Notes under the pieces: model-generated
The model's database searches: none
What the model saw: only the letters and a program-made list of their open reading frames with translations
Told to the model about the DNA's origin: nothing
Assembly (NCBI GenBank): GCA_949487135.1
Contig: CATAJQ010000005.1
Span: 1-43,849 of the forward strand
DNA length: 43,849 bases
Direction: 5' to 3'
DNA from: Cellvibrionales bacterium UBA7375
GTDB taxonomy: Bacteria; Pseudomonadota; Gammaproteobacteria; Pseudomonadales; Porticoccaceae
Shown: one piece after another, positions 18,545 to 29,689 of the stretch
Position numbering within the stretch: position 1 is the stretch's first letter
Layout: each line of letters starts with the position of its first letter
Position numbers and translations under genes: made by a program

Positions 18545-19912
18545 GTGAATAACAAAGTGCGGCCCTCACCTGAGAATTTCTTTATAGATTGGAAGCAAAG
18601 AGAAGCCCTCGCCGAGGGAATGATTCCGGTTATTGGTAAGTTGTATAGAGAGTTTAATGTCTCTTGTTATATGTACGGTAAAAGCATGGTGAACAAATCT
18701 GTTACTGATCTTATGAAGTCCCATCGCTTTGTGCGACAGGTTGAAAAGAACATGTTGTCGGAATTTGATACAGCTCCAATGTTAAATGCGATTAGTCAGT
18801 TGAGATTAGGTCCGGCACATATAGATATTGGTAAGTTGGTGATTAAATTTCAGGCCTCAAATCAAAGACTTTCTATTGAAGACTTTGTTTCGGCTGAGTT
18901 AGCTGACTGCATAAGATCGACGAAAAAACCCCTAGTTAAACCCCAAGATGTCGTACTCTATGGTTTTGGTCGTATAGGTAGATTGCTGGCAAGGCTTTTG
19001 ATCGATAAAGCTGGTGGTGGAGAGCTGTTGCGACTGCGTGTCATAGTCGTGCGCAAGGGCAGTAAACCAAACAATGATTTAGAAAAGCGCGCCGCACTGT
19101 TGCGTCAGGATTCTGTGCATGGCTCGTTTAAAGGAACAATTCGCGTGCTTAATGAAAGCGACACTATGGTTGTTAATGGCAACCCTATACAGGTTATTTA
19201 TGCCAATAAGCCGGAAGATGTAGACTATTCAGAATATAAAATTAATGAACCTTTAATTATTGATAATACCGGCATATGGACTGATCGAAAAAACCTCGAG
19301 CGTCATTTATCCACTGGCGCTAAAAAAGTGTTACTGACAGCGCCTGCGGGCGGTGATATCCCCAATATTGTTTACGGGGTTAATCACCATCAAATCACCG
19401 CGCAACAAGATGTAATCTCAGCCGCATCATGTACGACTAACGCCATTGTTCCTGTGCTTAAAACTCTCCTTGATCAATATGGTATCCATCATGGGCATGT
19501 TGAGACTGTGCATGCCTATACTAATGATCAAAATCTAATTGATAATTATCATCCTGGCGATCGGCGGGGGAGAAGTGCGGCTTTGAATATGGTTTTAACA
19601 TCCACTGGCGCGGCGAAGGCAGTGGCTAAGGTAATCCCAGAGCTAGAAGGAAGGTTAACAGGCAATGCTATAAGAGTCCCAACGCCTAATGTATCTATGG
19701 CTATTCTTAATTTACAACTGAATCAATCGGTCACAAGAGATGGCCTTAATGAGTTTTTGCGCCATATGGCACTACATAGTGAATATCAAGAGCAGATTGG
19801 TTATACAGTGTCCACTGAAGCAGTATCCACAGATTTTGTCGGTTCGAGGCAGGCCACTGTAGTTGATTCAGAAGCAACCATTGTATCTGGCAAAAATGTG
19901 GTTATCTATTGA
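18545..19912 (+). CDS. gap: Glyceraldehyde-3-phosphate dehydrogenase, long form
   Basis: The 455-residue protein starts at a GTG with AAAGGA about nine bases upstream. The GAPDH core begins near residue 135 (NAD-binding YGFGRIGRLLARL). The catalytic cysteine is Cys296 in SAASCTTNAIVPVL, and VHAYTNDQNLID follows. The first ~130 residues are an extra helical domain found in one GAPDH subgroup of gammaproteobacteria, also encoded next to mfd in pseudomonads. Whether it works in glycolysis or gluconeogenesis cannot be told from sequence. It is divergent from mfd across a 182-base gap that should hold both promoters. Confidence 0.93.
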   Translation: MNNKVRPSPENFFIDWKQREALAEGMIPVIGKLYREFNVSCYMYGKSMVNKSVTDLMKSHRFVRQVEKNMLSEFDTAPMLNAISQLRLGPAHIDIGKLVIKFQASNQRLSIEDFVSAELADCIRSTKKPLVKPQDVVLYGFGRIGRLLARLLIDKAGGGELLRLRVIVVRKGSKPNNDLEKRAALLRQDSVHGSFKGTIRVLNESDTMVVNGNPIQVIYANKPEDVDYSEYKINEPLIIDNTGIWTDRKNLERHLSTGAKKVLLTAPAGGDIPNIVYGVNHHQITAQQDVISAASCTTNAIVPVLKTLLDQYGIHHGHVETVHAYTNDQNLIDNYHPGDRRGRSAALNMVLTSTGAAKAVAKVIPELEGRLTGNAIRVPTPNVSMAILNLQLNQSVTRDGLNEFLRHMALHSEYQEQIGYTVSTEAVSTDFVGSRQATVVDSEATIVSGKNVVIY

Positions 19913-20028
19913 TGGTATGACAATGAATTTAGCTATAGCTGTCAGGTTATAAGATGCATTGAAAAGTTTGCAGGTGTTGATTGGCAACGTTATCCTATTG
20001 CTGATTAATCACCTAGCAAGAAGTTACC

Positions 20029-20820
20029 ATGATCATAGAGCAAATTTGGACCAATAACGCTTGGCGTAATTTTAATTACCTTATTGCCTGCCCTGAGACC
20101 GGTGATGCTCTAGCGATAGATCCACTGAATTATCAGCAGTCTCTAAATCTAGCCAAAAAGCATGGTTGGAAAATAACCAAGGTATTAAATACTCACGAAC
20201 ACCATGATCACATAGAGGGCAACAAGCCCATAATTGAGGCTACTGGCGCTGATCTATTGGCACATAATGGGGCACGTGGTGCCATACCAAATATTGATAC
20301 CCCACTCTCGGGGGGTGAGGTAATTTCAGTAGGTAATAGTGTCGAGTTAGAAGTAATTGATACTCCTGGACATACCATGAGTCATGTCTGCCTATTATCT
20401 AAAACGCCAACGCCGGTGTTATTTAGTGGAGATACCTTGTTTAATGCGGGCGCGGGCAACTGTCATGGCGGAGGTCATCCTGAGGCGCTATACAATACCT
20501 TTGCTGAGATATTCTCCAAACTATCTGATGATACTAAAATTTATCCGGGTCATGACTATATTGTTAATAATCTACAATTTACACTTAATCGTGAGCCTAG
20601 CAATAAAGCGGCGGCCAGCTTGCTTGATCAGGTTACTTCACAAGATACTAATAATCCTCTTGTGACTACTATCGGTCTTGAGAAGCAAATAAATTGTTTT
20701 TTGCGGCTTGAGAATCCTGAAATTATTGCCAACTTAAAACATTCAGTTCCCAATTTCCCCTGCCAGCCGACATCAAAAGATGTGTTTTTGGCTCTGAGAG
20801 AATTGCGTAATGTCTGGTGA
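20029..20820 (+). CDS. gloB: Hydroxyacylglutathione hydrolase (glyoxalase II)
   Basis: The metallo-beta-lactamase fold enzyme hydrolyses S-lactoylglutathione in methylglyoxal detoxification. The zinc motif is THEHHDH (Thr55 to His61). Further ligands are in DTPGHTMSH, FSGDTLFNAGAG and YPGHDY. The glyoxalase II C-terminal segment is present (NREPSNKAA, FLALRELRNVW). The 263 residues are normal. The start has only a weak AAGAAG site. Its place right after a glycolytic GAPDH gene fits removal of a triose-phosphate by-product, though nothing shows co-transcription. Confidence 0.93.
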   Translation: MIIEQIWTNNAWRNFNYLIACPETGDALAIDPLNYQQSLNLAKKHGWKITKVLNTHEHHDHIEGNKPIIEATGADLLAHNGARGAIPNIDTPLSGGEVISVGNSVELEVIDTPGHTMSHVCLLSKTPTPVLFSGDTLFNAGAGNCHGGGHPEALYNTFAEIFSKLSDDTKIYPGHDYIVNNLQFTLNREPSNKAAASLLDQVTSQDTNNPLVTTIGLEKQINCFLRLENPEIIANLKHSVPNFPCQPTSKDVFLALRELRNVW

Positions 20821-21087
20821 TTTTAATCTCACATTTAATGCAAATTACAAATAAATATAAAATCGTTGAAAAAAAACACTATTTTTAGCGGTTAAACTGG
20901 TATCAAAACCCTAAGAAGTTTATACTCTCGCGCGAAAATATTGACCAAATAAGATTAGCAAGTTCTCATCATGTCTTGGTCAATTAAATAGATGTTTTTG
21001 AGTGCTGTGTGATACGGGCCAAGACAGATTGGCGTAATTCACATATTCGTTCTTGAAATGTTTTTAATCTCGTCAATGGTATTTCCT

Positions 21088-22419
21088 ATGATTAAAGTTC
21101 GCCGCGGACTGGACCTGCCCATATCAGGTGCACCAAAGCAAGAAATTCACGATGGTCCTAAAACCAGTCAAATAGCGATTATTGGCTCTGATTTTCATGG
21201 TATGAAGCCCACCATGGAAGTTAAAGTTGGGGATAGTGTCAGTAAAGGCCAACTGCTATTTACCGATAAAAAGAATCCAGGTGTTCGATTTACATCGCCA
21301 ACTTCTGGGACTGTGGTTGAAATCAATCGTGGTGATAGACGTGTCTTTCAGTCATTGGTTATAGATATCGATGGCGATGCAAAAGAAACCTTTCCATCTT
21401 TTGATGCCGACAAGCTTTCGACGCTCAGTCGTCAGCAAGTGGTTGATAATCTAGTAAACTCCGGCCAGTGGGTAGGTTTTAAAACACGCCCATATTCAAA
21501 AGTTCCTGCAATTGATAGCACTCCAGCTTCGATCTTTGTCAATGCTATGGACACTAATCCGCTAGCAGCTGATCCGCAGGTAATTATCGCCGAACGCCAG
21601 CAGGACTTTTCTAATGGCCTAAGTGTTATCTCAAATTTAACCGAGGGTTCGGTTAATCTTTGTGTTGAAGGCAAATCATCCTTCTCAGCAGATAAGGTGA
21701 CAGTCCATAGTTTTTCTGGTCCCCATCCGGCCGGTCTTGCGGGCACTCATATTCATTATATTGACCCAGTGAGTGCCAATAAAACGGTTTGGACAATTAA
21801 CTATCAAGATGTTATCGCCATTGGAGCGCTATTTACCTCAGGTGAGATTGATAACCGTCGTGTAGTTGCTTTGGGAGGTCCTCAGGTTACAGACCCTCGC
21901 TTAATCAAAACAATCTTGGGTGCAAACCTTAATCAACTGGTTATTGGTGAGCTAGAAAATGATGAGAATCGTGTGATTTCTGGTTCGGTTCTAAGTGGTC
22001 GTAAAGCCGCGGGTAACTTTGCATTTTTGGGGCGATACCATAATCAAGTTTCTGTTATTCGCGAGGGTCGTGAGAGAGAATTTCTGCACTATCTTCGCCC
22101 GGGTATTAACAAACATTCTGCATTGCCGATTTTTGCCGGTAGTCTTAAGAAAAAATTATTCAATATGACCTCTAGTACCAATGGTAGTGAGAGAGCTATG
22201 GTGCCAGTGGGTGGCTATGAAAATGTAACTGCTCTGGATATTTTGCCTGTTCAGTTATTGCGATCCCTAATTGTTGGCGATACCGAAATGGCGCAAAAGT
22301 TGGGCTGTTTAGAACTTGATGAAGATGATATGGGTTTATATACCTATGTCTGTGTCGGCAAATATGAATATGGCCCAATTCTTCGTGACAATCTAACCAG
22401 AATTGAGAAGGAGGGTTAA
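21088..22419 (+). CDS. nqrA: Na+-translocating NADH:quinone reductase subunit A
   Basis: This is the cytoplasmic, peripheral subunit A of the Na+-NQR complex. The family's characteristic start [16 protein letters not shown] is seen at 21088. The open frame extends 30 bases upstream to 21058, but the family start favours 21088 (443 residues). A biotinyl-lipoyl-like hammerhead occurs near 40-90 ([25 protein letters not shown]). It is first of six nqr genes spaced 0-21 bases apart or overlapping. The 267 bases upstream contain a TATACT (20921-20926) that could be a -10 element, but no good -35 matches it. Confidence 0.95.
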   Translation: MIKVRRGLDLPISGAPKQEIHDGPKTSQIAIIGSDFHGMKPTMEVKVGDSVSKGQLLFTDKKNPGVRFTSPTSGTVVEINRGDRRVFQSLVIDIDGDAKETFPSFDADKLSTLSRQQVVDNLVNSGQWVGFKTRPYSKVPAIDSTPASIFVNAMDTNPLAADPQVIIAERQQDFSNGLSVISNLTEGSVNLCVEGKSSFSADKVTVHSFSGPHPAGLAGTHIHYIDPVSANKTVWTINYQDVIAIGALFTSGEIDNRRVVALGGPQVTDPRLIKTILGANLNQLVIGELENDENRVISGSVLSGRKAAGNFAFLGRYHNQVSVIREGREREFLHYLRPGINKHSALPIFAGSLKKKLFNMTSSTNGSERAMVPVGGYENVTALDILPVQLLRSLIVGDTEMAQKLGCLELDEDDMGLYTYVCVGKYEYGPILRDNLTRIEKEG

Positions 22420-22424
22420 GCTAG

Positions 22425-23615
22425 ATGCGTAAATTCCTTGATAAATTAGAGCCTAACTTTAAGAAGGGCGGTAAATGGGAAGGTTGGTATGCGCTTTACG
22501 AAGCAATCGATACCGGTTTATTCAAGCCCTCAGATGTCACTAAAAATAGTTCACATGTAAGAGATAATATCGATCTTAAGCGTGTAATGATCACTGTATG
22601 GCTCTGCACTTTCCCAACCATGTTTTTTGGTATGTGGAATATTGGTTTCCAAGCTAATAGCATTATGGCTGATATGGGTATGCAGAGTCAGGAAGGTCTG
22701 CGTGCCTTTTTTATTGGGTTATTAGCAGGTTATGATGCCAACAGTATCTGGGACAATATGGTACATGGTGCGGCCTACTTTATTCCTATATACGCGACAA
22801 CCTTTATTGTGGGTGGTTTTTGGGAAGTATTATTTGCTAGCGTTCGTGGCCATGAAGTCAACGAAGGCTTCTTTGTAACCTCGGTTCTTTTTGCCCTTTG
22901 TTGCCCACCGGACCTTCCGTTGTGGATGGTTGCTGTGGGTATTAGCTTTGGTATTGTTATTGGTAAAGAAATATTTGGAGGTACAGGTAAGAACTTCTTA
23001 AACCCTGCGTTGACTGGACGTGCATTCCTTTACTTTGCTTATCCGGCTTATATGAGTGGCGATATGGTATGGACTGCAGTAGATGGTTATACAGGGGCCA
23101 CCATGCTTTCTATTGCCGCTGCTGATGGTGTTAATGCCTTATCTCAAACCGCAACCTGGATGGATTCATTTATCGGAACTATTCATGGTTCTATTGGTGA
23201 AACGTCGACCCTAGCTATTCTTATGGGCGCGGTTGTATTGATCGCAATGAAAATTGCATCATGGCGTATTATTGGTGGTGTATTGGTAGGTTCTGCTGCC
23301 GTATCTTTGTTATTTAATAGTATTGAATCAACTAACCCAATGTTTGCTCTACCGTTTTACTGGCACTGGGTCATTGGTGGATTTGCCTTTGGTGCTATCT
23401 TTATGGCAACTGATCCAGTTTCTGCCTCAATGACAAACACCGGAAAATATATTTATGGTCTGTTAATTGGAGTCATGGTTATTCTTATACGAGTGGTTAA
23501 TCCCGCTTTCCCAGAAGGAATGATGTTGGCTATCCTTTTTGCTAACCTTTTTGCACCCTTAATTGATCATTATGTGGTTGAGTCTAATATCAAGAGGAGA
23601 CTAGCACGTGGCTAA
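22425..23615 (+). CDS. nqrB: Na+-translocating NADH:quinone reductase subunit B
   Basis: The 396-residue integral membrane subunit has about ten hydrophobic helices. FMN is covalently bound through phosphoester at Thr226, in TGATMLS (family motif [S/D]GAT). The N-terminal cytoplasmic segment ([15 protein letters not shown]) is typical. Helical stretches such as [14 protein letters not shown] match the ion/quinone-channel region. FMN attachment requires the ApbE transferase encoded downstream. It starts five bases after nqrA and overlaps nqrC by eight. Confidence 0.97.
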   Translation: MRKFLDKLEPNFKKGGKWEGWYALYEAIDTGLFKPSDVTKNSSHVRDNIDLKRVMITVWLCTFPTMFFGMWNIGFQANSIMADMGMQSQEGLRAFFIGLLAGYDANSIWDNMVHGAAYFIPIYATTFIVGGFWEVLFASVRGHEVNEGFFVTSVLFALCCPPDLPLWMVAVGISFGIVIGKEIFGGTGKNFLNPALTGRAFLYFAYPAYMSGDMVWTAVDGYTGATMLSIAAADGVNALSQTATWMDSFIGTIHGSIGETSTLAILMGAVVLIAMKIASWRIIGGVLVGSAAVSLLFNSIESTNPMFALPFYWHWVIGGFAFGAIFMATDPVSASMTNTGKYIYGLLIGVMVILIRVVNPAFPEGMMLAILFANLFAPLIDHYVVESNIKRRLARG

Positions 23616-24375
23616 TGAATCTGTTACCAAAACGTTTACCGTTGCTTTGACCCTGTGCATTGTTTGCGCAGTGGTCGTATCCAGTGCTGCCGTATTTCTT
23701 CGTCCAGCACAAGAAGCTAATAAGCTACTTGATCTTAAAACCAATATCCTTGCCTCTGCTGGTTTATTGGAAGAGGGCGTTGATGTTGAAACACAATTTG
23801 AAAAAATCAGCGTTAAACTGGTTGATATGGATACTGGTCGTTACACCGATGCCATTGATCCTGCTACCTATGATCAAAGAAAAGCTTCAGCAGACCCTTC
23901 ACTTTCAGTAGCCTTAAGTGGTGATGAAGATATCGCGAAAATTAAACGTAGAGCTAATTTTTCCAAGGTCTATGTGGTGGAAAATCAACAGGGTCTGGAA
24001 AAGGTGATATTGCCGATTAAAGGCTATGGTCTTTGGTCGACGCTATATGGCTTTATTGCACTTGAATCTGATCTGAAAACTGTTGCTGGCATTGGCTTTT
24101 ATGAGCATACAGAAACACCGGGTTTAGGTGGTGAAGTTGATAACCCCAAGTGGAAGGCTAGCTGGATAGGTAAACAAGCCTACAACGATGAAGCACTGGT
24201 TCTTGAGGTTCTTAAAGGTAAAGTCGACCCATCTCGTGGTGGCGCAGAATCTAAGATTGATGGTCTAGCTGGCGCAACCCTTACAACCAAGGGGGTTGAT
24301 AACCTTGTAAAGTATTGGTTGGGCGATCAGGGTTTTAAACCGTTTATCGAAAATCTTAAAACAGGGGAGGCGTAA
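23608..24375 (+). CDS. nqrC: Na+-translocating NADH:quinone reductase subunit C
   Basis: The 255-residue periplasm-facing flavoprotein subunit has one N-terminal membrane helix (about 8-30). The covalent FMN site is Thr224 in [11 protein letters not shown]. The conserved [14 protein letters not shown] lies in the middle. It starts at GTG with GAGGAG upstream, inside the end of nqrB, indicating translational coupling. Flavin is attached by ApbE. Confidence 0.96.
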   Translation: MANESVTKTFTVALTLCIVCAVVVSSAAVFLRPAQEANKLLDLKTNILASAGLLEEGVDVETQFEKISVKLVDMDTGRYTDAIDPATYDQRKASADPSLSVALSGDEDIAKIKRRANFSKVYVVENQQGLEKVILPIKGYGLWSTLYGFIALESDLKTVAGIGFYEHTETPGLGGEVDNPKWKASWIGKQAYNDEALVLEVLKGKVDPSRGGAESKIDGLAGATLTTKGVDNLVKYWLGDQGFKPFIENLKTGEA

Positions 24376-24378
24376 GAG

Positions 24379-25041
24379 ATGTCAAAAACTAAAGATATCT
24401 TACTAGAGCCAATTGCTAGCAATAATCCAATTGCACTGCAAATTCTGGGTATCTGTTCAGCGCTTGCTGTGACGACCAGTATGAAAGTTGCTTTTGTTAT
24501 GTGTTTGGCACTAACAATAGTTTCGGCTTTTGCTAACCTTTTCGTTTCTTTAATTCGTCATCATATTCCCAATAGCATTCGCATTATCGTTCAGATGACG
24601 ATAATTGCTTCTCTAGTAATTATGGTAGATCAGGTGCTTAAAGCGGTGGCTTATGACATCAGCAAGCAGTTATCGGTATTTGTGGGTCTAATTATCACCA
24701 ACTGTATTGTCATGGGGCGCTGTGAAGCTTTTGCGATGAAAAACCCACCACTATCAAGCTTCTACGATGGCATTGGTAACGGTTTGGGTTACAGCGTTAT
24801 TTTGATGCTGCTAGCCTTTATCCGCGAGTTATTTGGTGCGGGCAAGATCTGGGGTGTTCAAGTATTACCCGTTAGCACAGAAGGTGGTTGGTACATTGCC
24901 AATGGCATGATGTTAATGCCTCCAAGTGCTTTCTTCTTGATTGGCTTGTTTATTTGGGCGTTGCGCGTTTGGAAAACTGAACAGGTCGAAAAACCAGACT
25001 TTAAGATTACTGCGAATAGTCGCAAGAGTGAGGTTGTCTAA
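24379..25041 (+). CDS. nqrD: Na+-translocating NADH:quinone reductase subunit D
   Basis: The 220-residue membrane subunit has six helices. Conserved cysteines lie in half-helices: Cys26 (LGICSALAV) and the cysteine in [13 protein letters not shown]. Together with NqrE cysteines these hold the membrane-embedded iron-sulphur centre. Its ATG has GGAGG upstream in the end of nqrC, and its stop overlaps the nqrE start by one base (TAATG). Confidence 0.96.
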   Translation: MSKTKDILLEPIASNNPIALQILGICSALAVTTSMKVAFVMCLALTIVSAFANLFVSLIRHHIPNSIRIIVQMTIIASLVIMVDQVLKAVAYDISKQLSVFVGLIITNCIVMGRCEAFAMKNPPLSSFYDGIGNGLGYSVILMLLAFIRELFGAGKIWGVQVLPVSTEGGWYIANGMMLMPPSAFFLIGLFIWALRVWKTEQVEKPDFKITANSRKSEVV

Positions 25042-25649
25042 TGGAACATTATCTAAGCTTACTTGTTCGATCAATTTTCATTGATAACATTGCCCTCAGT
25101 CTTTTCTTAGGTATGTGTACCTTTATTGCTGTATCGAAAAAAGTTAATGCCGCAATCGGTCTTGGAATCGCGGTAATAGTGGTACAAACCATTACCGTCC
25201 CCGTAAATTATTTGTTAATGAACTATTTGTTAGCAGATGGTGCATTGGCATGGGCTGGACTTCCAGATGTAAATCTCAGCTTTCTGGTTTATCTGTGCTT
25301 TATCGGCGTAATTGCAGCGCTGGTTCAGATACTTGAGATGGTGCTTGATAAATACGTGCCGGCACTCTACAGCGCTCTGGGTGTTTTCTTACCCCTTATC
25401 ACTGTGAACTGTGCGATTTTGGGTGGTTCATTACTTATGGCAGAGCGAGGTTACGGTTTCACAGAAAGTGTTGTTTACGGTATTGGTTCAGGTACTTCTT
25501 GGGCTCTGGCTATTGCAGTTTTAGCGGGTATTCGAGAAAAACTTAAGTACAGCGACATTCCAGATGGTTTACAGGGTTTGGGCATCGTGTTTATTACCGT
25601 AGGTTTGATTTCCTTAGGCTTTATGTCGTTCGGCGGCATCGACCTATAA
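25041..25649 (+). CDS. nqrE: Na+-translocating NADH:quinone reductase subunit E
   Basis: The 202-residue membrane subunit is homologous to NqrD. Cys26 ([10 protein letters not shown]) and the cysteine in [11 protein letters not shown] are the partners for the intramembrane Fe-S centre. It has six hydrophobic helices and starts on the last base of the nqrD stop. Confidence 0.97.
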   Translation: MEHYLSLLVRSIFIDNIALSLFLGMCTFIAVSKKVNAAIGLGIAVIVVQTITVPVNYLLMNYLLADGALAWAGLPDVNLSFLVYLCFIGVIAALVQILEMVLDKYVPALYSALGVFLPLITVNCAILGGSLLMAERGYGFTESVVYGIGSGTSWALAIAVLAGIREKLKYSDIPDGLQGLGIVFITVGLISLGFMSFGGIDL

Positions 25650-25670
25650 ACATTGGAGAATTAAAGCAGT

Positions 25671-26894
25671 ATGACGACTGAAATTATATTAGGCGTAGGC
25701 ATGTTCACAGTAGTGATATTGGCCCTTGTAGCCTTTATTCTTGCCGCGCGTAGCAAGCTCGTTGCTTCTGGTGATGTGAATATTGAAATTAATGGTGAAA
25801 AAACCATTACGGTACCAGCGGGTGACAAGCTTTTACAAACCCTATCCAATGCAGGCTTATTTTTGCCATCAGCCTGTGGCGGCGGTGGTAGCTGTGCTCA
25901 GTGCAAATGTGTAGTTTCCGATGGTGGTGGCTCTATGTTGCCAACTGAAGAAGCGCACTTTACTCGCAGAGAGGCCAATGAAGGTTGGAGACTTTCTTGT
26001 CAGGCACCAGTTAAACAGGATATGAAGGTTGAAGTTCCTGAAGAAGTATTTGGTGTTAAGCGCTGGGAATGCACCGTGGAATCAAATCCAAATGTGGCCA
26101 CCTTTATCAAGGAATTAACACTTCGCCTACCTGAAGGTGAGAATGTTGACTTTAAAGCCGGTGGATATGTGCAGTTAGAATGCCCACCTCATGTGGTTAA
26201 TTATTCAGACTTTGATGTTGAAGAAGAATACAAAGGTGACTGGGAGCGTTTTGGTCTTTATCAGTACACCTCTGAGGTTAAAGAGCCTCTTATACGTGCC
26301 TATTCAATGGCAAACTATCCAGAAGAGCAGGGTGTTGTTAAATTTAATATTCGTATTGCTAGTCCTCCTCCAGGCTCTACGGGTATACCGCCGGGCAAAA
26401 TGTCTTCCTATGTGTTTAATCTAAAACCAGGGGACAAAATTTCTGTCTATGGTCCGTTTGGTGAATTCTTCGCCAAAGAAACCAAAGCTGAAATGGTATT
26501 TATTGGTGGTGGTGCTGGTATGGCGCCAATGAGATCACATATTTTTGATCAGCTTAAGCGTATTAATTCAGATCGAAAAATTAGCTTTTGGTACGGCGCT
26601 AGATCACTAAAAGAATGCTTCTATGATGAGGAGTATGATCAATTAGCGGCGGAGAATGATAATTTTCATTGGCATTTAGCTCTTTCAGATCCGCAGCCAG
26701 AAGATAATTGGGATGGCCTAACAGGCTTTATTCATAATGTGCTTTATGAGCAGTACCTCAAGGATCACGAAGCGCCAGAAGATTGCGAGTTCTACATGTG
26801 CGGTCCTCCAATGATGAATGCTGCTGTTATCAAGATGCTGGAAGATTTAGGTGTTGAGCCTGAAAATATTATGCTTGATGACTTTGGAGGCTAG
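25671..26894 (+). CDS. nqrF: Na+-translocating NADH:quinone reductase subunit F
   Basis: The 407-residue electron-entry subunit oxidises NADH. It has one N-terminal membrane helix (about 5-26). A ferredoxin-type 2Fe-2S domain follows, with ligands Cys69, Cys75, Cys78 and Cys110. The FAD domain contains [12 protein letters not shown], and the NAD domain contains [13 protein letters not shown] and the C-terminal [10 protein letters not shown]. Spacing matches characterised NqrF. It starts 21 bases after nqrE, preceded by TTGGAGAA, and overlaps the likely apbE start. Confidence 0.97.
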   Translation: MTTEIILGVGMFTVVILALVAFILAARSKLVASGDVNIEINGEKTITVPAGDKLLQTLSNAGLFLPSACGGGGSCAQCKCVVSDGGGSMLPTEEAHFTRREANEGWRLSCQAPVKQDMKVEVPEEVFGVKRWECTVESNPNVATFIKELTLRLPEGENVDFKAGGYVQLECPPHVVNYSDFDVEEEYKGDWERFGLYQYTSEVKEPLIRAYSMANYPEEQGVVKFNIRIASPPPGSTGIPPGKMSSYVFNLKPGDKISVYGPFGEFFAKETKAEMVFIGGGAGMAPMRSHIFDQLKRINSDRKISFWYGARSLKECFYDEEYDQLAAENDNFHWHLALSDPQPEDNWDGLTGFIHNVLYEQYLKDHEAPEDCEFYMCGPPMMNAAVIKMLEDLGVEPENIMLDDFGG

Positions 26895-27924
26895 ACGCCC
26901 TAAAGGGATTGGCTTGGGGCAAACTAGGTTGTTTGCCTCATGGCGCTCGGTTATACTTTTAGTTATACTTTCGCTATTAGGTTGTAGCAATAAACCTGAG
27001 GTTCTTAAAATCTCGGGTAGTAAAATGGGAACCACTTACCAGATTACAATAATTGCAGACCAGTTACCCCCTGAAGACTTAGAGCAGCAAATTGAAGAGC
27101 TGCTTTCCAAGGTAGATAATTCAATGTCTACCTACAAAGAGAATTCAGAAATTAGTCAGTATAATCGCTTGCCGGTTGGTAAGGCGCTGACAATTTCTCA
27201 AGAGTTTGCCGAGGTTGTGAAAATCAGCCAACACGTATGGCAACTAAGCAATGGTGCTTTTGATCCGACTATAGGTCCCCTGGTGGATTTATGGGGTTTT
27301 GGTCCCGGTGAAAGGCATGATTCAATCCCCACATCCAAGGCTATAGCCCAAACAAAAGCCCAAATAGGTTTTGATTCAGTTGTTCTCGAGGAGAATAACC
27401 TATCTAAAACCAAGCCAGTTGCTTTAGATTTATCGGCAGTGGCCAAAGGCTATGCAGTCGATAGGGTGGCTGATTTATTAGAGATGCTTGCGCTACCCGA
27501 TTATTTGGTAGAGATTGGTGGTGAAATTCGCGTAAGTGGATTCAATGCTGACGGTATTGCTTGGCGTATAGCGATGGAACAGCCACAATTATTTGCTGAG
27601 GTTGATCAGGTTATTTCTATTACGGATATTGCTGTAGCGACATCGGGTGACTATAGGAATTATTTTGAGCGTGATGGTGTTCGCTATTCACATACCATCG
27701 ACCCGAAAACGGGTATGCCTATAGATCACAATTTGGCCTCAGTCACCGTGCTCTCTGAGTCCTGCGCTGTTGCGGATGCATGGGCGACTGCTTTTTCAGT
27801 TATGGGGGCAGATAAGAGTTTAGAGTTGGCAGAACAGCTTGATCTTACTGCCTACATGTTGGTGAGAGAAGATGGCGCATTTGTCTCTAAGAACAGTAGT
27901 AGTTTTAATTTTTTCGTCGATTAG
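26878..27924 (+). CDS. apbE: FAD:protein FMN transferase (ApbE)
   Basis: This enzyme transfers FMN from FAD onto Thr residues of NqrB and NqrC. It is a lipoprotein with lipobox LSLLGC. Family motifs: GTTYQITI near the N terminus, [23 protein letters not shown], and [12 protein letters not shown] followed by [13 protein letters not shown] (metal and flavin binding). The start is uncertain. The open frame reaches GTG 26851, ATG 26878 lies inside nqrF, and TTG 26914 has AAAGGG six bases upstream and would give the most normal signal peptide. I list the ATG. It belongs to the nqr operon. Confidence 0.92.
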   Translation: MTLEARRPKGIGLGQTRLFASWRSVILLVILSLLGCSNKPEVLKISGSKMGTTYQITIIADQLPPEDLEQQIEELLSKVDNSMSTYKENSEISQYNRLPVGKALTISQEFAEVVKISQHVWQLSNGAFDPTIGPLVDLWGFGPGERHDSIPTSKAIAQTKAQIGFDSVVLEENNLSKTKPVALDLSAVAKGYAVDRVADLLEMLALPDYLVEIGGEIRVSGFNADGIAWRIAMEQPQLFAEVDQVISITDIAVATSGDYRNYFERDGVRYSHTIDPKTGMPIDHNLASVTVLSESCAVADAWATAFSVMGADKSLELAEQLDLTAYMLVREDGAFVSKNSSSFNFFVD

Positions 27925-27945
27925 ATTTTATAGGTTGGGTACCAG

Positions 27946-28176
27946 GTGTTAGACATTTTATTTGCAGTTATAGGTTTTGTAGTTCTTATTTCCATTATGG
28001 CGATTGGCGTTTTGATGGGAAAAAAACCTATTGCGGGATCCTGTGGTGGTGTTGCCGCTGCCTTGGGAGAAGATGACTACACTTGCGAAATTTGTGGCGA
28101 TGACCCCAACAAATGCGATGAGATATCCAATACTTCAAATCCTGCGTTTACAAACGCCGCTGAATTAAAGAAATAA
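27946..28176 (+). CDS. nqrM: Na+-NQR maturation factor NqrM
   Basis: The 76-residue protein (DUF539) has one N-terminal membrane helix (about 5-25) and a conserved cysteine set: GSCGG, then CEICG and NKC. In Vibrio, NqrM is needed to deliver iron to the NqrD/NqrE centre. It starts at GTG 27946 with AGGTTGGG upstream. Its location between apbE and sthA is the usual one. Confidence 0.93.
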   Translation: MLDILFAVIGFVVLISIMAIGVLMGKKPIAGSCGGVAAALGEDDYTCEICGDDPNKCDEISNTSNPAFTNAAELKK

Positions 28177-28185
28177 GGAACAATA

Positions 28186-29598
28186 ATGGCAGATTTCTCT
28201 TATGACCTAGTAGTAATTGGTAGTGGTCCAGCGGGAGAGGGGGCTGCTATGAATGCCGTTAAACAGGGCTTAAGCGTTGCTGTAATTGATGATCGAGCTC
28301 AGCCTGGTGGCGGTTGTACCCATTTAGGCACTATTCCTTCTAAAGCGCTAAGACATTCGGTGCGGCGCATGGTGCAATATAACACCATGCCAATGTTTCG
28401 TTCGGTTGGCGATCCTCGTTGGTTTTCTTTTCCTGAGGTAATGAAAGCTGCTGAGGATGTTATTACCAAGCAGGTTGAAGGCAGAACAAAGGGTTATGCA
28501 CGCAATCGAGTAAAAATACATGTGGGCAGAGCTAAGTTTATTGATCCTAATCAGGTGGTTGTTGCTGACGCCTCTGGAAACCCTTCAACCATTGAGGGTA
28601 AAAACTTTTTAATAGCGACGGGTTCTAGACCCTATCGTCCTGAAGATATTGATTTTAATCATCCGTTAGTCTTTGATAGCGATACTATCCTTACTCTCGA
28701 TCACTCTCCACTTAATGTCATTATCTATGGTGCCGGTGTAATTGGTTGTGAATATGCCTCTATTTTTGCCGGCTTGGATACTCGTGTTGATTTGGTCAAT
28801 ACTCGTGAATGGTTAATGAGTTTCTTAGATGATGAAATTTCTGATGCCCTGAGTTATCACCTGCGAGATCTGAGTGTAAGTGTCCGTCACAACGAAGAAT
28901 ACGAGGGTGTAGAAACCACAGATAACGGGGTGACACTGGTCTTAAAGTCTGGCAAACGTATCCATGGTGACGCGCTACTCTGGTCTAATGGTAGAACCGG
29001 TAATACCCATGATTTAGGCCTAGAAAACATCGGTCTAGAGGCTGACATGCGCGGGCAAATAAAGGTCAATAGTGACTATCAGACTGCAGTGCCTCATATC
29101 TATGCAGCCGGTGATGTTATTGGCTGGCCAGCCCTTGCCGGTGCTGCCTACGATCAAGGGCGTTTTGCGGCTTCACATATGTGCAACACACCCGATAAAT
29201 ATCGGGTTGAAGACGTTGCTACCGGTATATGGACGATTCCTGAAATAAGTTATGTGGGTAAAACCGAATCAGAATTAACCGAGCAAAAAATTCCCTATGA
29301 AATTGGCCGCGCCTATTTTAAAGATTTGGCTCGTGCGCATATTTCTGATGAAGAAGTGGGAATGCTAAAAATTCTTTTCCATCAGCAGACCCTAGAAATA
29401 TTAGGCATCCATTGCTTTGGTGCCGAAGCGGCTGAGATTATTCATATTGGTCAAGCAATTATGAATCAAGAGGGCGAAGCCAATAGTATAAATTACTTCT
29501 TACGCACCACATTTAACTACCCAACTATGGCCGAAGCCTACCGTGTTGCCGCATTAAATGGTCTCAACAGAGTAAGTCGTGAAAGCCGTCGTGCATAA
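28186..29598 (+). CDS. sthA: Soluble pyridine nucleotide transhydrogenase
   Basis: This FAD flavoprotein (470 residues) of the pyridine disulphide reductase family moves hydride between NADPH and NAD+. The FAD motif is [13 protein letters not shown]. The usual redox CxxxxC is replaced by [14 protein letters not shown], as in true SthA, which has only one of the two cysteines. The NAD-binding site is [12 protein letters not shown], and the second FAD motif is [14 protein letters not shown]. It lies nine bases after nqrM, so is probably read with the nqr operon, linking NADPH balance to Na+-NQR. Confidence 0.95.
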   Translation: MADFSYDLVVIGSGPAGEGAAMNAVKQGLSVAVIDDRAQPGGGCTHLGTIPSKALRHSVRRMVQYNTMPMFRSVGDPRWFSFPEVMKAAEDVITKQVEGRTKGYARNRVKIHVGRAKFIDPNQVVVADASGNPSTIEGKNFLIATGSRPYRPEDIDFNHPLVFDSDTILTLDHSPLNVIIYGAGVIGCEYASIFAGLDTRVDLVNTREWLMSFLDDEISDALSYHLRDLSVSVRHNEEYEGVETTDNGVTLVLKSGKRIHGDALLWSNGRTGNTHDLGLENIGLEADMRGQIKVNSDYQTAVPHIYAAGDVIGWPALAGAAYDQGRFAASHMCNTPDKYRVEDVATGIWTIPEISYVGKTESELTEQKIPYEIGRAYFKDLARAHISDEEVGMLKILFHQQTLEILGIHCFGAEAAEIIHIGQAIMNQEGEANSINYFLRTTFNYPTMAEAYRVAALNGLNRVSRESRRA

Positions 29599-29689
29599 CT
29601 GGAAAATAAATCTATAAATTACGTACAAACGTTCATTGCTAAGTAGCTTCGTAGTTGTACCCTTAAAGGGATTGCTGTTTAATCTGTGC

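Noticed and set aside
20821-21087. Promoter of the nqr operon
   Set aside because: TATACT at 20921 is a fair -10, but no -35 lies at the right distance, and TTGACC at 20941 lacks a -10.
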